Assembly: GCA_964556705.1 (NCBI GenBank)
Contig: CAZKXX010000001.1
Location: forward strand, 1 to 64,000
Direction: 5' to 3'
DNA length: 64,000 nt
Source of the DNA: CAZKXX01 sp964556705
GTDB taxonomy: Bacteria > Acidobacteriota > Terriglobia > UBA7540
The notes below the pieces were generated by a model that saw nothing but the letters and a program-made list of their open reading frames with translations, was not told the DNA's origin and did no database searches. Each line of letters opens with the position of its first letter. Position 1 is the first letter of the stretch. Positions 43,748 to 52,815 of this stretch are shown here, piece by piece. Made by a program: the position numbers and the translations under genes.

Positions 43748-45073
43748 TCAGAACGCCAGGTAAACGGGGTTCTCGAGGATGTTCTTGAGCGTCTGGAGGA
43801 ATCTGGCGCCCTGCGCGCCGTCCATCACGCGGTGGTCGCAGGAGAGAGTCATCTTCATGCGATGCCCCACGCGCACGCGGCCGCTCACCACGACGGGTTT
43901 TTCCACGACCGCGCCCACGGCGAGGATGGCGCCTTCGGGCGGATTGATCACCGCGGAAAATTCTTCGATGCCCATCATGCCGAGGTTCGAGACCGAAAAC
44001 GTCGCGCCCTGGTACTCTTCGGGCTTGAGCTTGCGGTTGCGCGCGCGCGCGACGAGTTCTTTTACCTCGCGCGCGATTTCCTGAAGCGGTTTGCGGTCGG
44101 CGTCGCGCACGACGGGCGTGATGAGCCCGCCGCCTTCGATCGCCACCGCCACACCGAGATGCACGCGGTTGAAGACGCGCACCGACTCGCCCTGGAACGA
44201 AGCATTCACTTCCGGATGCTGGCGCAGCGCCGCGGCGGTCGCTTTGAGGATGATATCGTTGACGGAGAGTTTGAGTTCGGGGTCGAGCTGGTTGGCCGAC
44301 TCGCGCAGTTCGAGCGCGCGCTTCATCTCCACTTCCACGGTGAGGTAGAAGTGCGGCACAGGCGCTTTCGACTCGACCAGCCGCTTGGCGATCACCTTGC
44401 GAATCGAGCTGAGCGGCTCGTCGCGGTACTCGGGCCCTTCGAAGGGCGCAAGCGGCCGCGGCGGTCTTGCCCCGGGCGCCGAGACCGGGCCCGCGGCGAC
44501 GGCCCGTTCGACGTCCTGGCGCACGATGCGTCCCGCCGGGCCGCTGCCTCTCAGGCCGGCGAGGTCGATGCCCTTCTCCTGCGCGATGCGGCGCGCCAGC
44601 GGTGAGGCGAAGATGCGCCCGCCCGCGGCGGCGCGCTCGTCTTTCTCCTTCTCTTCTTCCTTGCGCGCCGGCGCTTCCGCCGCCTTGCGTTCCTTCTCCG
44701 GAGTCTTTTCCTTCGCTTCCTCTTTCGGCGCTTCGGCGGGCTTGGCTTCGCGCGGCTTCTCTTCCTTCTTTTCTTCCCGGGGCTCCTCCTCCGCCGCCTT
44801 CTGGGTCTCGGCCACCAGGTCGCCAATCTTTTCGTCCGGCTTGGCAACGATGGCAATCAAATGGCCGACGGGAACGACATCGCCTTCCTTGACGAGGATC
44901 TTCCGCAGCACGCCTTCGCCGAGCGATTCGACCTCCATATCCACTTTGTCGGTCTCAATCTCCACGATGGCGTCTCCGTCCGAAACGGCGTCGCCTTCCT
45001 TCTTGAGCCACTTCAGAACTTTCCCTTCCGTCATCGTGTCGCTGCCTTTCGGCATGAGCACGCGGGTCGGCAT
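43748..45073 (-). CDS. pdhC: Pyruvate dehydrogenase E2 (dihydrolipoamide acetyltransferase)
   Basis: A 441-residue protein. Domains in order: one lipoyl domain (lipoylated Lys43 in EIETDKVDMEVE), a highly charged Lys/Glu/Pro linker (about 90-155), the peripheral subunit-binding domain (FASPLARRIAQEKGIDLAGLRGSGPAGRIVRQDVERAV), a second linker and the acetyltransferase core with catalytic histidine in LSCDHRVMDGAQGARFL. It carries the acetyl group from E1 to CoA. The ATG follows GGGAG. It is last of the pdhA-pdhB-pdhC operon; no E3 gene is in the window. Confidence 0.95.
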   Translation of the reverse strand: MPTRVLMPKGSDTMTEGKVLKWLKKEGDAVSDGDAIVEIETDKVDMEVESLGEGVLRKILVKEGDVVPVGHLIAIVAKPDEKIGDLVAETQKAAEEEPREEKKEEKPREAKPAEAPKEEAKEKTPEKERKAAEAPARKEEEKEKDERAAAGGRIFASPLARRIAQEKGIDLAGLRGSGPAGRIVRQDVERAVAAGPVSAPGARPPRPLAPFEGPEYRDEPLSSIRKVIAKRLVESKAPVPHFYLTVEVEMKRALELRESANQLDPELKLSVNDIILKATAAALRQHPEVNASFQGESVRVFNRVHLGVAVAIEGGGLITPVVRDADRKPLQEIAREVKELVARARNRKLKPEEYQGATFSVSNLGMMGIEEFSAVINPPEGAILAVGAVVEKPVVVSGRVRVGHRMKMTLSCDHRVMDGAQGARFLQTLKNILENPVYLAF

Positions 45074-45101
45074 TGCGATTCGTCTCCCTTCGGCCGGCTG
45101 A

Positions 45102-45111
45102 NNNNNNNNNN
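45102..45111. other. Assembly gap of 10 N
   Basis: Ten N sit at the 3' end of pdhB. No reading frame after the gap gives a stop before pdhC starts, so the pdhB stop codon and perhaps its last residues are lost in the gap, whose true length is unknown. Confidence 0.98.
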
Positions 45112-46059
45112 CACCCGGTTCTTATCAGGCAGGCAGAGGTGTTCGAGGTTTTTCGCGTACGGCATGGGCACGTCGGCGCCGGTCACGCGCAGGATCGGCG
45201 CGTCGAGGTAATCGAACGCCTGGTGCTGGATCCAGTCCACAAACTGCGCGCCGACGCCACAATACGGCCAGCCCTCTTCCACGATCACCACGCGGTTCGT
45301 CTTCTTCACCGAATCGAGAATCGTCTTCAGGTCCAGCGGGCGCAGCGTGCGCGGGTCGATCACCTCCGCCTCGATTCCTTCCTTGGCGAGTTCGGTGGCG
45401 GCTTCCAGCGCCACGAACACCATTTTCGAGTGAGCGATGATCGTCACGTCCTTGCCCGGCCGTTTGATATCCGCTACCCCGAGCGGAATCAGGTAGTCCT
45501 CATCCTCGGGAACTTCGCCGCGCGTCCCGTAAAGGACTTCGGACTCGATAAAGACGACGGGGTTGTTGTCGCGGACAGAACTCTTCAGCAGCCCCTTGGC
45601 GTCGCCGGGCGTGGAAGGCGCGACGACTTTCAGGCCCGGGACGTGGCAGAACCACGCTTCGAGCGCCTGCGAGTGCTGCGCGGCAAGCTGGTGCGCGGCG
45701 CCGCCCGGCCCGCGAATGACAATGGGCACGGGAAGCTGTCCGCCGGACATGTAAAGCATCTTGGCGGCGCTGTTCACGATCTGGTCGAGCGCCAGGAGCG
45801 AGAAGTTGAAGGTCATCATTTCGACGATGGGCCGCATGCCGACCATCGCCGCGCCCACGCCCAGGCCCGTGAAGCCCAGTTCGGTGATGGGCGTATCGAG
45901 CACGCGCATGGGGCCGAACTCGTCGAGCATTCCCTTGCTGACCTTATAGGCGCCCTGATAGAACCCGACTTCTTCGCCGAGCAGGACCACACGCTCGTCG
46001 CGACGCATTTCTTCGCGCATCGCCTGGTTCAGCGCTTCGCGGTAGGTGATGTTGGCCAT
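45112..46059 (-). CDS. pdhB: Pyruvate dehydrogenase E1 beta subunit (3' end in gap)
   Basis: About 316 residues are visible; the family has about 325-330, so only the last few residues and the stop are missing in the N gap. Seen: ITYREALNQAMREEMRRDERVVLLGEEVGFYQGAYKVSKGM, RVLDTPITELGFTGLGVGAAMVGMRPIVEMMTFNFSLLALDQIVNSAAKM, the Q/H-containing HQLAAQHSQALEAWF, and DAPILRVTGADVPMPYAKNLE at the C-terminal end. It forms the alpha2beta2 thiamine-diphosphate E1 with pdhA, 54 bases upstream. Confidence 0.95.
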
Positions 46060-46113
46060 TCTCTGCTCCGTCTCCGCCTCTTTCGAAAATCTCTGCCGGG
46101 AATCTCCGGTGTG

Positions 46114-47178
46114 TCAGTCCGCCAGCACGTCGGTCGATAGTTCTTCGGCGGACGGTTCGGGGCTGCGCTCGGCGAAGGCCACGGCGTCTTCGACGACTTC
46201 GCGCACCTTGCGGTCCAGCTCCTCGAGCGTGTCCTTGTCTATCACGCCCTGAGCTTCCATCACCGCGGTGAGGCGCTTGATGGGATCCTGAAGTTTCTGC
46301 TCCTGCACTTCCGCCTTGGTCCGATAGTGACCGTGGACGGGGTCCGACATCGAATGCCCCATGAAGCGGTAAGTGCGCGCCTCGATGAGCGTGGGAATGT
46401 TCTCCTCGCGGGCCAGGCGCACCGCCTCGCCCACCACATCGCGGACGGCGAGCACGTCCATGCCGTCCACGCAGGCGCGCGGCATGTCGTAGGCGCAGGC
46501 TTTCTGCGAGAGGTCGTAGAGCGAGGAGGCTCGCTCGATGGGCGTTCCCATGCCGAAGCGGTTATTTTCGCAAATGAAGACGACGGGAAGTTTCCAGAGC
46601 GCGGCGAGGTTCAGCGACTCGTGGAACGAGCCGATGTTCACCGCCGCCTCGCCGAAGAAGCACAGCGTGACGCGGTTCTCCTTCAGATATTTCGAGGCGA
46701 ACGCCATTCCGGCGCCGAGCGGGATCTGTCCGCCCACGATGGCGTGTCCGCCCATAAATCCCACACGCTTGTCGAACAGGTGCATTGAGCCGCCCTTGCC
46801 GCGCGAGCAGCCGCTCTGCTTCCCGTAAAGCTCCGCCATCACTTCGCCCGCGTCCATGCCCTTCACCAGCGCGTGCCCGTGCTCGCGGTAGGAGGCCAGC
46901 GCGTAGTCCTGCGGCTCGAGCGTGGAAAGGGCGCCCACCGCCACGGCTTCCTGGCCGATGTAGAGGTGACAGAACCCGCCGATCTTGCTGAGCGCGTAAA
47001 GCTCCGCGCACTTCTCCTCGAAGCGCCGGATGAGCAGCATCTTTTCCAGGAGGTCCTTGAGCAGCGCGGGGTCCTCCTTGCGGACCCGCTCCTCGCGCGC
47101 CAGACCCGGAGACGTCTTCGTGGTGCGCGTAGAAGCGCTTCTCTTTTCGGTTTCCACGCTGCTGTTGGTGGTCTTCAT
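46114..47178 (-). CDS. pdhA: Pyruvate dehydrogenase E1 alpha subunit
   Basis: A 354-residue subunit that binds thiamine diphosphate and Mg and decarboxylates pyruvate. Seen: RRFEEKCAELYALSKIGGFCHLYIGQEAVAVG, YREHGHALVKG, GKQSGCSRGKGGSMHLFD, GGHAIVGGQIPLGAGMAFASKY, FFGEAAVNIGSFHESLNLAALWKLPVVFICENNRFGMGT and HSMSDP. The usual GDG of the cofactor motif is GEA here (Gly176-Glu177-Ala178), with Glu in place of the Mg-binding Asp; the Asn pair (205-206) is kept. A Ser/Thr-rich N-terminal extension of about 35 residues is present. It is first of the operon. Confidence 0.94.
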   Translation of the reverse strand: MKTTNSSVETEKRSASTRTTKTSPGLAREERVRKEDPALLKDLLEKMLLIRRFEEKCAELYALSKIGGFCHLYIGQEAVAVGALSTLEPQDYALASYREHGHALVKGMDAGEVMAELYGKQSGCSRGKGGSMHLFDKRVGFMGGHAIVGGQIPLGAGMAFASKYLKENRVTLCFFGEAAVNIGSFHESLNLAALWKLPVVFICENNRFGMGTPIERASSLYDLSQKACAYDMPRACVDGMDVLAVRDVVGEAVRLAREENIPTLIEARTYRFMGHSMSDPVHGHYRTKAEVQEQKLQDPIKRLTAVMEAQGVIDKDTLEELDRKVREVVEDAVAFAERSPEPSAEELSTDVLAD

Positions 47179-47483
47179 TCAAAACCCTCCTGCCGCGGGC
47201 GGAGACGTGAAAGGCGCGAGCCCGTCAGGGCCGCCGCATCGGGCAACGCGCACTGCCCTTTCTCAACTAGAATGTCTCCCGTGGGGCCGGGAGACCGGAA
47301 GAGATTCGGGCCTCGGGGCCGGCCGGGAACTCCGGCCAAAGGGAGCCTGGACAATCGGAAACTCCGACGCCCAACGGAAGTGTTAGTGTATCAGCACAGG
47401 GAGGAACTTGAAAAGTCCTTTGAGGCGTTCACCGAGGCGCGCACGGCCCGGAAGATGCCGCCATCGGTCGCGCTTTTCGAACC
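47179..47483. other. Divergent intergenic region, pdhA to porin
   Basis: These 305 bases must hold both promoters, but no -35/-10 pair is convincing. A purine-rich AGGGAGGAAC (47399-47408) looks like a ribosome-binding site yet stands 75 bases before the porin ATG and in front of a frame with no family resemblance. Confidence 0.4.
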
Positions 47484-48890
47484 ATGAGAAACTCTATGAA
47501 TCCACAGTTACAGTTCGTCGTCTTCATCCTGCTGGTCATGGTCCCGGCTCGCGGGCTGCTGGCAGAGGAGCCGGAGTGGAAGGAGCGCCTCGAGCGCTCC
47601 GCGGCCGCGCTGGAGGCGCTCGAGCGGCAGGCGGCGGAGCAGCAGAAAGAAATCGCCGCGCTCCGCGCCGAAATCGAACGCCTGCGGAGCGCGGCGGGAA
47701 GCAGCGCGCCCGAGCCGGCGTCGCAGCCGCCGGCTGCGGGTTCCGCCGCCCCGCAAACCCCGGCCGCCAAGCCGCTCGCCGGGTGGGAACGCGGCCGTCC
47801 GTTTCTCCAGAGCTCCGACGGCGAGCATCGCATGGAAATCACCGCCCTCGGTCATCTCGACTTCCGGGGATACACGGGAACGGCGACTCCGGCGAACACG
47901 TTCGTGCTCCGCCGCGCGCGGTTGCGCGCCCAGGGATATCTCTTCCGCCATCTCGCTTACAGCCTTCAGGGCGATTTCGCGGACACCGACAGCAGGCCAC
48001 TGCGCGACGGTTTCCTGAACTTCAGTTACTGGCGCCCGGTTCAGGTGCAATTCGGACAGTTCAAGCCGCCCATCTCGGGCGAGTTCTTGCAGTCTTCGGA
48101 GGTCATGGACTTCGTCGAGCGCTCGCTCATGAACAACCTGGTGCCCGCCCGCTCACCCGGTGTGATGGTTCACGGCACGCTCGCCGATGGCATCTTCGGG
48201 TACCAGTTCGCCGCCATGAACGGACTGGGCGAACTCAAGGTGAACACCGGCGGCACTCCCGAAACGAGCCTGCGCCTGAGGGTTGCGCCGTGGGCGGCGG
48301 CTGACGCTTCCCCGCTGGAGGGACTGGCCGTCGCGGGCTCGTTCACGCGCGGGCGGCATCGCGATGCGCTGAGCGTGAGCGGCGAAACGGAAACGCGCAG
48401 CGCCAATTTCTTCGAATCGGTTGAAGTGAACGGCGAAGTCCTGCGCGCCGTCGGAGAGGCGGAGTGGATTTACGGCCCCGCGTCGCTGCGCGCGGGCTAC
48501 GCGCAGACCCTTCAAGGCCGCGAAAATCTCGGCCCGCTCGGCGAGCACCTGCCCGGCGTGGTGGGAAAAGGTCTGTACGTTTCGGGGACTTACTTGCTGA
48601 CCGGCGAAGCGAAGGCAGCGGAAGTGATTTCACCGCGCCGGCCATTCGCGTCGCGGCCCGGGCGCGGCGCCTGGGAGGCGGCGTTCCGTTACGCGCGGCT
48701 GCGAATCAGCAGCGCCGCGGACACGAACCTCGGCGAATCCATCACTTTCGGCGTGAACTGGTGGCTGAATCCCTACGTCCGCTACCAGTCGAATATCGTG
48801 TACGAACGATTTGAAGACCCGGCGCGCGCGGCAAGTCCCGGCCGGCGCGGCCATGTGGGATATCTCGGACGGATGCAGTTCCGCTTCTGA
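47484..48890 (+). CDS. Outer-membrane porin (phosphate-selective OprO/OprP type)
   Basis: A 468-residue exported protein. Seen: a signal peptide (cleaved near LLAEE, about residue 27), a coiled coil (about 30-70: ERSAAALEALERQAAEQQKEIAALRAEIERLR), a Pro/Ala linker, and a beta-barrel with alternating aromatic strands ending in QFRF, the terminal phenylalanine typical of outer-membrane barrels. LRRARLRAQGYLFRHLAYSLQGDFAD and VQFGQFKPPISGEFLQSS match the OprP family. The N-terminal coiled coil may anchor it to peptidoglycan (inference). A second ATG lies at 47496. Phosphate specificity cannot be read from sequence. Confidence 0.88.
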   Translation: MRNSMNPQLQFVVFILLVMVPARGLLAEEPEWKERLERSAAALEALERQAAEQQKEIAALRAEIERLRSAAGSSAPEPASQPPAAGSAAPQTPAAKPLAGWERGRPFLQSSDGEHRMEITALGHLDFRGYTGTATPANTFVLRRARLRAQGYLFRHLAYSLQGDFADTDSRPLRDGFLNFSYWRPVQVQFGQFKPPISGEFLQSSEVMDFVERSLMNNLVPARSPGVMVHGTLADGIFGYQFAAMNGLGELKVNTGGTPETSLRLRVAPWAAADASPLEGLAVAGSFTRGRHRDALSVSGETETRSANFFESVEVNGEVLRAVGEAEWIYGPASLRAGYAQTLQGRENLGPLGEHLPGVVGKGLYVSGTYLLTGEAKAAEVISPRRPFASRPGRGAWEAAFRYARLRISSAADTNLGESITFGVNWWLNPYVRYQSNIVYERFEDPARAASPGRRGHVGYLGRMQFRF

Positions 48891-48949
48891 GCGCCTCGAC
48901 GGGCGCGTCCCTCGGGAACAAAGAGGGACGCGCGAACGACCGGCAGGGC

Positions 48950-51088
48950 CTACGGAGCCGTCGCGGCGGGTTGTTCGAAGATTTGCGGGTCGAACTGCGG
49001 GTTGACTTCAATCTCCTCAATCTGCGCCGTAAATTCCTTCTGCCCGTCCCGCGTCCGCGTGAAAGCGACCGCGAACGGGAAACCCTCCACCGTCTTCCAC
49101 TCGGAAAAATCCGTCACCGATTCGGCCGGGCCGGAAGGGCCCGTAGTCCGGGCGGCGACGCGCAGGATGCGCGCCGTCTCAGGGTGCAGGAACCATCGAA
49201 AAACCGAGCCGTCGGCGTTGACTTCCAGAACGCGCGCCTCCACTTCGCCGATCTTCTCGGTCCCCGCCGCGTTGAAAGTGAATCGCGGGTCGTCGGCGTG
49301 CTGCGCCACGAAAATCGGGTCGCGTTTGAGGCTCCGGAGCGATTCTTCTTTCTGCGCACCCGGCATCGGCTGTGAGCCCATCGGCGTCTGCATCACGCCC
49401 GCCGCCGGTGTCACCACCATTTGCATTTCGCCGAAAGGCATGGCCATCTTCTGCCACATCCGGTCGGGGTAAACGACGAGCGTTTCGGCCTTGATGGCCA
49501 TCTCGCCCTGCGGCGTCATGGCGCGGATCGCCGCCTTCTGGCGCAGGGCGCGCACTTCGCGCACCCTGGCCGATCCACCCAGCGATTCGACGACCTTGGC
49601 CACCAGAGCGCGGCCCTCCGCGTTCGAGGCGGTCGCCGCCGGCTTCGCGCCCGGCTCGGGAATGGTGATATCCACCTTCGTCACGGGACCGAAGGAGCTG
49701 AGCGGCCGGTCAAAATCGGCAGGCCTGCCCACCACCAGGACCGCGAGCCGGTCCTTGTGAATGTATTTCTTCGCCACGCGCGCCACATCGTCGATCGTCA
49801 CTTTTTCAATCGCCGCGCGGTAACGCTCCAGGAAGTCCGCCGGGTAACCGTAGAACTCGTAAGTCATCCGCTCGCGCAGGACCTTGCCCTTCGTGTCGAA
49901 GCGGAAGACGAAGGAGTTGAGGATCGCGTCTTTGGCGCGCTGCAACTCCTCCGGGGTAGCGGGGGTTTTGTAGAGGTTGTCGATTTCTTCATATACCGCA
50001 GAGATGGCTTCGGCGGTCGATTCACTCTTCGTCCCAACCAGGATGTTGAACACTCCCGGGTAATCGAAGTTCGAGCCCACGACGCCTCCGGCGGCATAAG
50101 CCAGGCCGCGTTTCGTGCGGATGCTCGAAAAGAGCCGCGAGGTGAAGCCGCCGCCGAAAAACTCGTTCAGCACTTCCAGCGCAAAGTAGTCGGGATTGTC
50201 GCGCCTCGTTCCGAGGTGCACCATGCGGATGTTGCTCTGATTGACGTCTTCCTTCTCGATCAGGTAGTAGCCGGGCTTCGGATCCTGGAAGGCGACTTCG
50301 AGCTTTTTGGCCGCGGGCCCCTTCGGCCACACGCCGAAGGCCTCTTTCAGTTTCGCCTCCATCTTTTTCGCGTCGAAGTCTCCCGAGACGCCCAGAATCA
50401 TGTTGTTGGGATGAACGTACGTCTGATGCCATTTCACCAGGTCGTCGCGCGTGACGGCGGCGACGGTTTCGTACTCGGGGACGCGCGCGTAGGGCGAGTC
50501 CGCGCCGTACACCAGCTTTCGCGCTTCGCGCCCGGCGATCTGCCAGGGATCGTCGTTGCGCCGCGCAATCGAGGTGTTGAGCTGGTTCTTGGCGAGGGGG
50601 AGCTTGTCCTCGCGGAAAGCCGGTTCGCGCAGGAGTTCGACGAAGACCTGAAAGACGTCCTCAAAATCCTCCTTCAGACAGGAGAACGAAACCGACGTCG
50701 TCTCCAGGCTTCCGCCCGTCTCGACCTTGGCGGCGCGCGCTTCGAGGTAGTCATCGAGTTCGTCGCCCGTCCGCGTCTTCGTCCCGCCGGTGCGCCAGAC
50801 TTCCCCGTAGAGGCTGACCAGGCCCGCTTTCTCGGCCGGCTCTTCGCGCGAGCCGCCGCGGACCATCACCGTACCGCTGATCAGCGGCAGTTCGCGGTTC
50901 TCCTGGAGGAACAGGACCATGCCGTTCGGCAGCGCCACGCGAATCGGCTGCTGCGGCTGAAAAGGAGGAAGCGGCGGCTTCTGAATCTCGCGCCAGTCTT
51001 TCGCCACCTGGGCGCCGGCCACGAGCGGCACCACCAGCATCGCCGCGGCCACCGCCAGGAACCCCCGGAATGTTTTGCCCCTTCTCAT
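48950..51088 (-). CDS. M16-family protein without zinc motif, with extra C-terminal domain
   Basis: A 712-residue exported protein (signal peptide to about residue 26). The M16 part (about 45-475: ALPNGMVLFLQENRELPLISGTVMVRGGSREEPAEKAGL, NEFFGGGFTSRLFSSIRTKRGLAYAAGG) lacks the HxxEH zinc motif; the aligned place reads LYGEVWRTGG. It is therefore probably the non-catalytic partner of the active M16 gene with which it overlaps by 4 bases. A further 200 residues (LVAKVVESLGGSARVREVRALRQKAAIRAMTPQGEMAIKAETLVVYPDRMWQKM) resemble outer-membrane lipoprotein-sorting (LolA-like) folds. Confidence 0.9.
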   Translation of the reverse strand: MRRGKTFRGFLAVAAAMLVVPLVAGAQVAKDWREIQKPPLPPFQPQQPIRVALPNGMVLFLQENRELPLISGTVMVRGGSREEPAEKAGLVSLYGEVWRTGGTKTRTGDELDDYLEARAAKVETGGSLETTSVSFSCLKEDFEDVFQVFVELLREPAFREDKLPLAKNQLNTSIARRNDDPWQIAGREARKLVYGADSPYARVPEYETVAAVTRDDLVKWHQTYVHPNNMILGVSGDFDAKKMEAKLKEAFGVWPKGPAAKKLEVAFQDPKPGYYLIEKEDVNQSNIRMVHLGTRRDNPDYFALEVLNEFFGGGFTSRLFSSIRTKRGLAYAAGGVVGSNFDYPGVFNILVGTKSESTAEAISAVYEEIDNLYKTPATPEELQRAKDAILNSFVFRFDTKGKVLRERMTYEFYGYPADFLERYRAAIEKVTIDDVARVAKKYIHKDRLAVLVVGRPADFDRPLSSFGPVTKVDITIPEPGAKPAATASNAEGRALVAKVVESLGGSARVREVRALRQKAAIRAMTPQGEMAIKAETLVVYPDRMWQKMAMPFGEMQMVVTPAAGVMQTPMGSQPMPGAQKEESLRSLKRDPIFVAQHADDPRFTFNAAGTEKIGEVEARVLEVNADGSVFRWFLHPETARILRVAARTTGPSGPAESVTDFSEWKTVEGFPFAVAFTRTRDGQKEFTAQIEEIEVNPQFDPQIFEQPAATAP

Positions 51089-52617
51089 CGCGCTCCCTCC
51101 CCCGCGCCGGCCGCGGCCGCCTGAGCGGTCTGGATCATCCCGACCGTGCGATTCGTCTCAGTAAACGTCTCATTGGCGACGCGCCGGATATCTTCCTTGC
51201 TCACCTTTTCGATCCGCTCGACTTGCCGGAAAAGTTCGCGCCAGTCGCCGAGGCGCGCGTGCGCCGTGGCCAGCGCGATCGCCAGGCCCGAGTTGTTGTC
51301 CAGGCTGCGGATCAGGTTCGCCTTGGCCCGCGTCTTGACCATGCGGAGTTCCTCGTCGCTCACCTCTTCCTTCTTCAGCCGCTCGATCTCTTCCCGGATG
51401 GCGTCGCGCGTCTCTTCGGGCGTGTGGCCGGGAGTGGGGATGGCGTAGAAGGCGAACAGGTTCGGGTACTTGTCGCCCGGCCAGCCGTTGAATCCTCCGG
51501 CAGCGGCGGCAATTTTCTTGTCGCGGACGAGCGACCGATAGAGCCGAGACGTCCGGCCGCTGGTCATCAGGTCGGCCACCGCGTCGTACACAGCGTCGTC
51601 CGGATGGCGCACGTCCGGCTTCTTGTAGCCTTCGAGGAAAATCGGCTGCGCGGGGTCGCGCAGGACGACGGTGCGCTCGGCGTTCTGCCGTGGCTCGACC
51701 GTGCGCAACGGGGGCGGCTTGGGAGCGCCCGGCAGCCGGCCGAAATAGCGCTCGACCAGCGGAATGACTTCCGAGGCCTTCACGTGTCCGACCACCGAGA
51801 CCACCATGTTCGCCGGCACGTAGTACTGCCGGTAGAATTCCAACGCATCGGTCGCCGAAAACGCCTGCAGGTCCGACGTCCAGCCGACGACGGGCCGACC
51901 GTAAGGATGGGCCAGAAACGCCGTCCCCATGAACTGCTCGATGAGCCGTCCGATCGGGTTGCTTTCGTTGCGCATCCGGCGCTCTTCGAGCACCACGTCG
52001 CGCTCCTTGTAGAACTCGCGCATAGTGGGCTTCAGGAAGCGCTCCGATTCCAGATAGGCCCAGAGCTCCAGGCGGTTCGCCGGGAACGAGTAGAAGTAAC
52101 CCGTCGTGTCCGAACTCGTGAAGGCGTTGAGGCCCGCGCCGCCTTCGCGCTCGATGATTTCCGGGAATTCGTTCTGGACGACGTAGCGGTCCGCTTCGGC
52201 GATGGCGTCCTTCCAGGCTTTCTCGAGCTCCTTCACTTTCGCTTCGTCGCGGCCAATCGGCTTGCGGCGTTCGAGGTCGTAGGCGAGGTAGGCGGCTTCG
52301 ACTTTTTCCAGCGCCTTCAGTTCGGCCTGGTAATTGTTCGTGCCGATCCGGTCCGTGCCCTTGAACGCCATGTGCTCGAACATATGCGCCAGGCCGGTGA
52401 TGCCGGGAACCTCGCGGTCCGAGCCCACGTCCACGTGCGTGAAGAACGAAAACACGGGCGCTTCGGGCCGCTCGACCACGATCACCGTCAGACCGTTCTC
52501 GAGCACCTTGGTCGTAACGCGTTTTTCAAACGAGGCGAGGTCCTGGGCCCGCGCGGTCCCCGCCAGAACGAGGATGGCCGCCGCCAGCGCCCATCCCCAA
52601 CAGTGACGACTCTGCAT
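51085..52617 (-). CDS. Zinc peptidase of family M16 (active subunit)
   Basis: A 510-residue exported peptidase. A signal peptide ends near AGTARAQ (residue 25). The inverted zinc motif is HMFEH in GLAHMFEHMAFKGT, with the distal glutamate in the EREGGAGLNAFTSSD and VVLEERRMR region. The C-terminal M16 domain has SGRTSRLYRSLVRDKKIAAAAGGFN. It should degrade peptides in the periplasm together with the following zinc-less homologue. I chose the ATG at 52617 because it starts the signal peptide and is preceded by GGAGGGGGG. The frame is open 48 bases upstream. Confidence 0.95.
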   Translation of the reverse strand: MQSRHCWGWALAAAILVLAGTARAQDLASFEKRVTTKVLENGLTVIVVERPEAPVFSFFTHVDVGSDREVPGITGLAHMFEHMAFKGTDRIGTNNYQAELKALEKVEAAYLAYDLERRKPIGRDEAKVKELEKAWKDAIAEADRYVVQNEFPEIIEREGGAGLNAFTSSDTTGYFYSFPANRLELWAYLESERFLKPTMREFYKERDVVLEERRMRNESNPIGRLIEQFMGTAFLAHPYGRPVVGWTSDLQAFSATDALEFYRQYYVPANMVVSVVGHVKASEVIPLVERYFGRLPGAPKPPPLRTVEPRQNAERTVVLRDPAQPIFLEGYKKPDVRHPDDAVYDAVADLMTSGRTSRLYRSLVRDKKIAAAAGGFNGWPGDKYPNLFAFYAIPTPGHTPEETRDAIREEIERLKKEEVSDEELRMVKTRAKANLIRSLDNNSGLAIALATAHARLGDWRELFRQVERIEKVSKEDIRRVANETFTETNRTVGMIQTAQAAAAGAGEGAR

Positions 52618-52815
52618 ACGAAGTCCCCCCTCCGTGTCAACTTCTCCCCTGCCGATTCTAGTCACACTACACCGAATTCGTTTAGACGTAAACGGCGGCG
52701 AAAGGTGGCCTCACCCTCGGGAAAGACGCGCGCGGCAGGCCCGCGGTTCCGTCCCCCGCCCGCGCTTCGGGCCGGATAGGTTAGAATGAACGGGCGAGGA
52801 AATCCCCGAAGCTCG

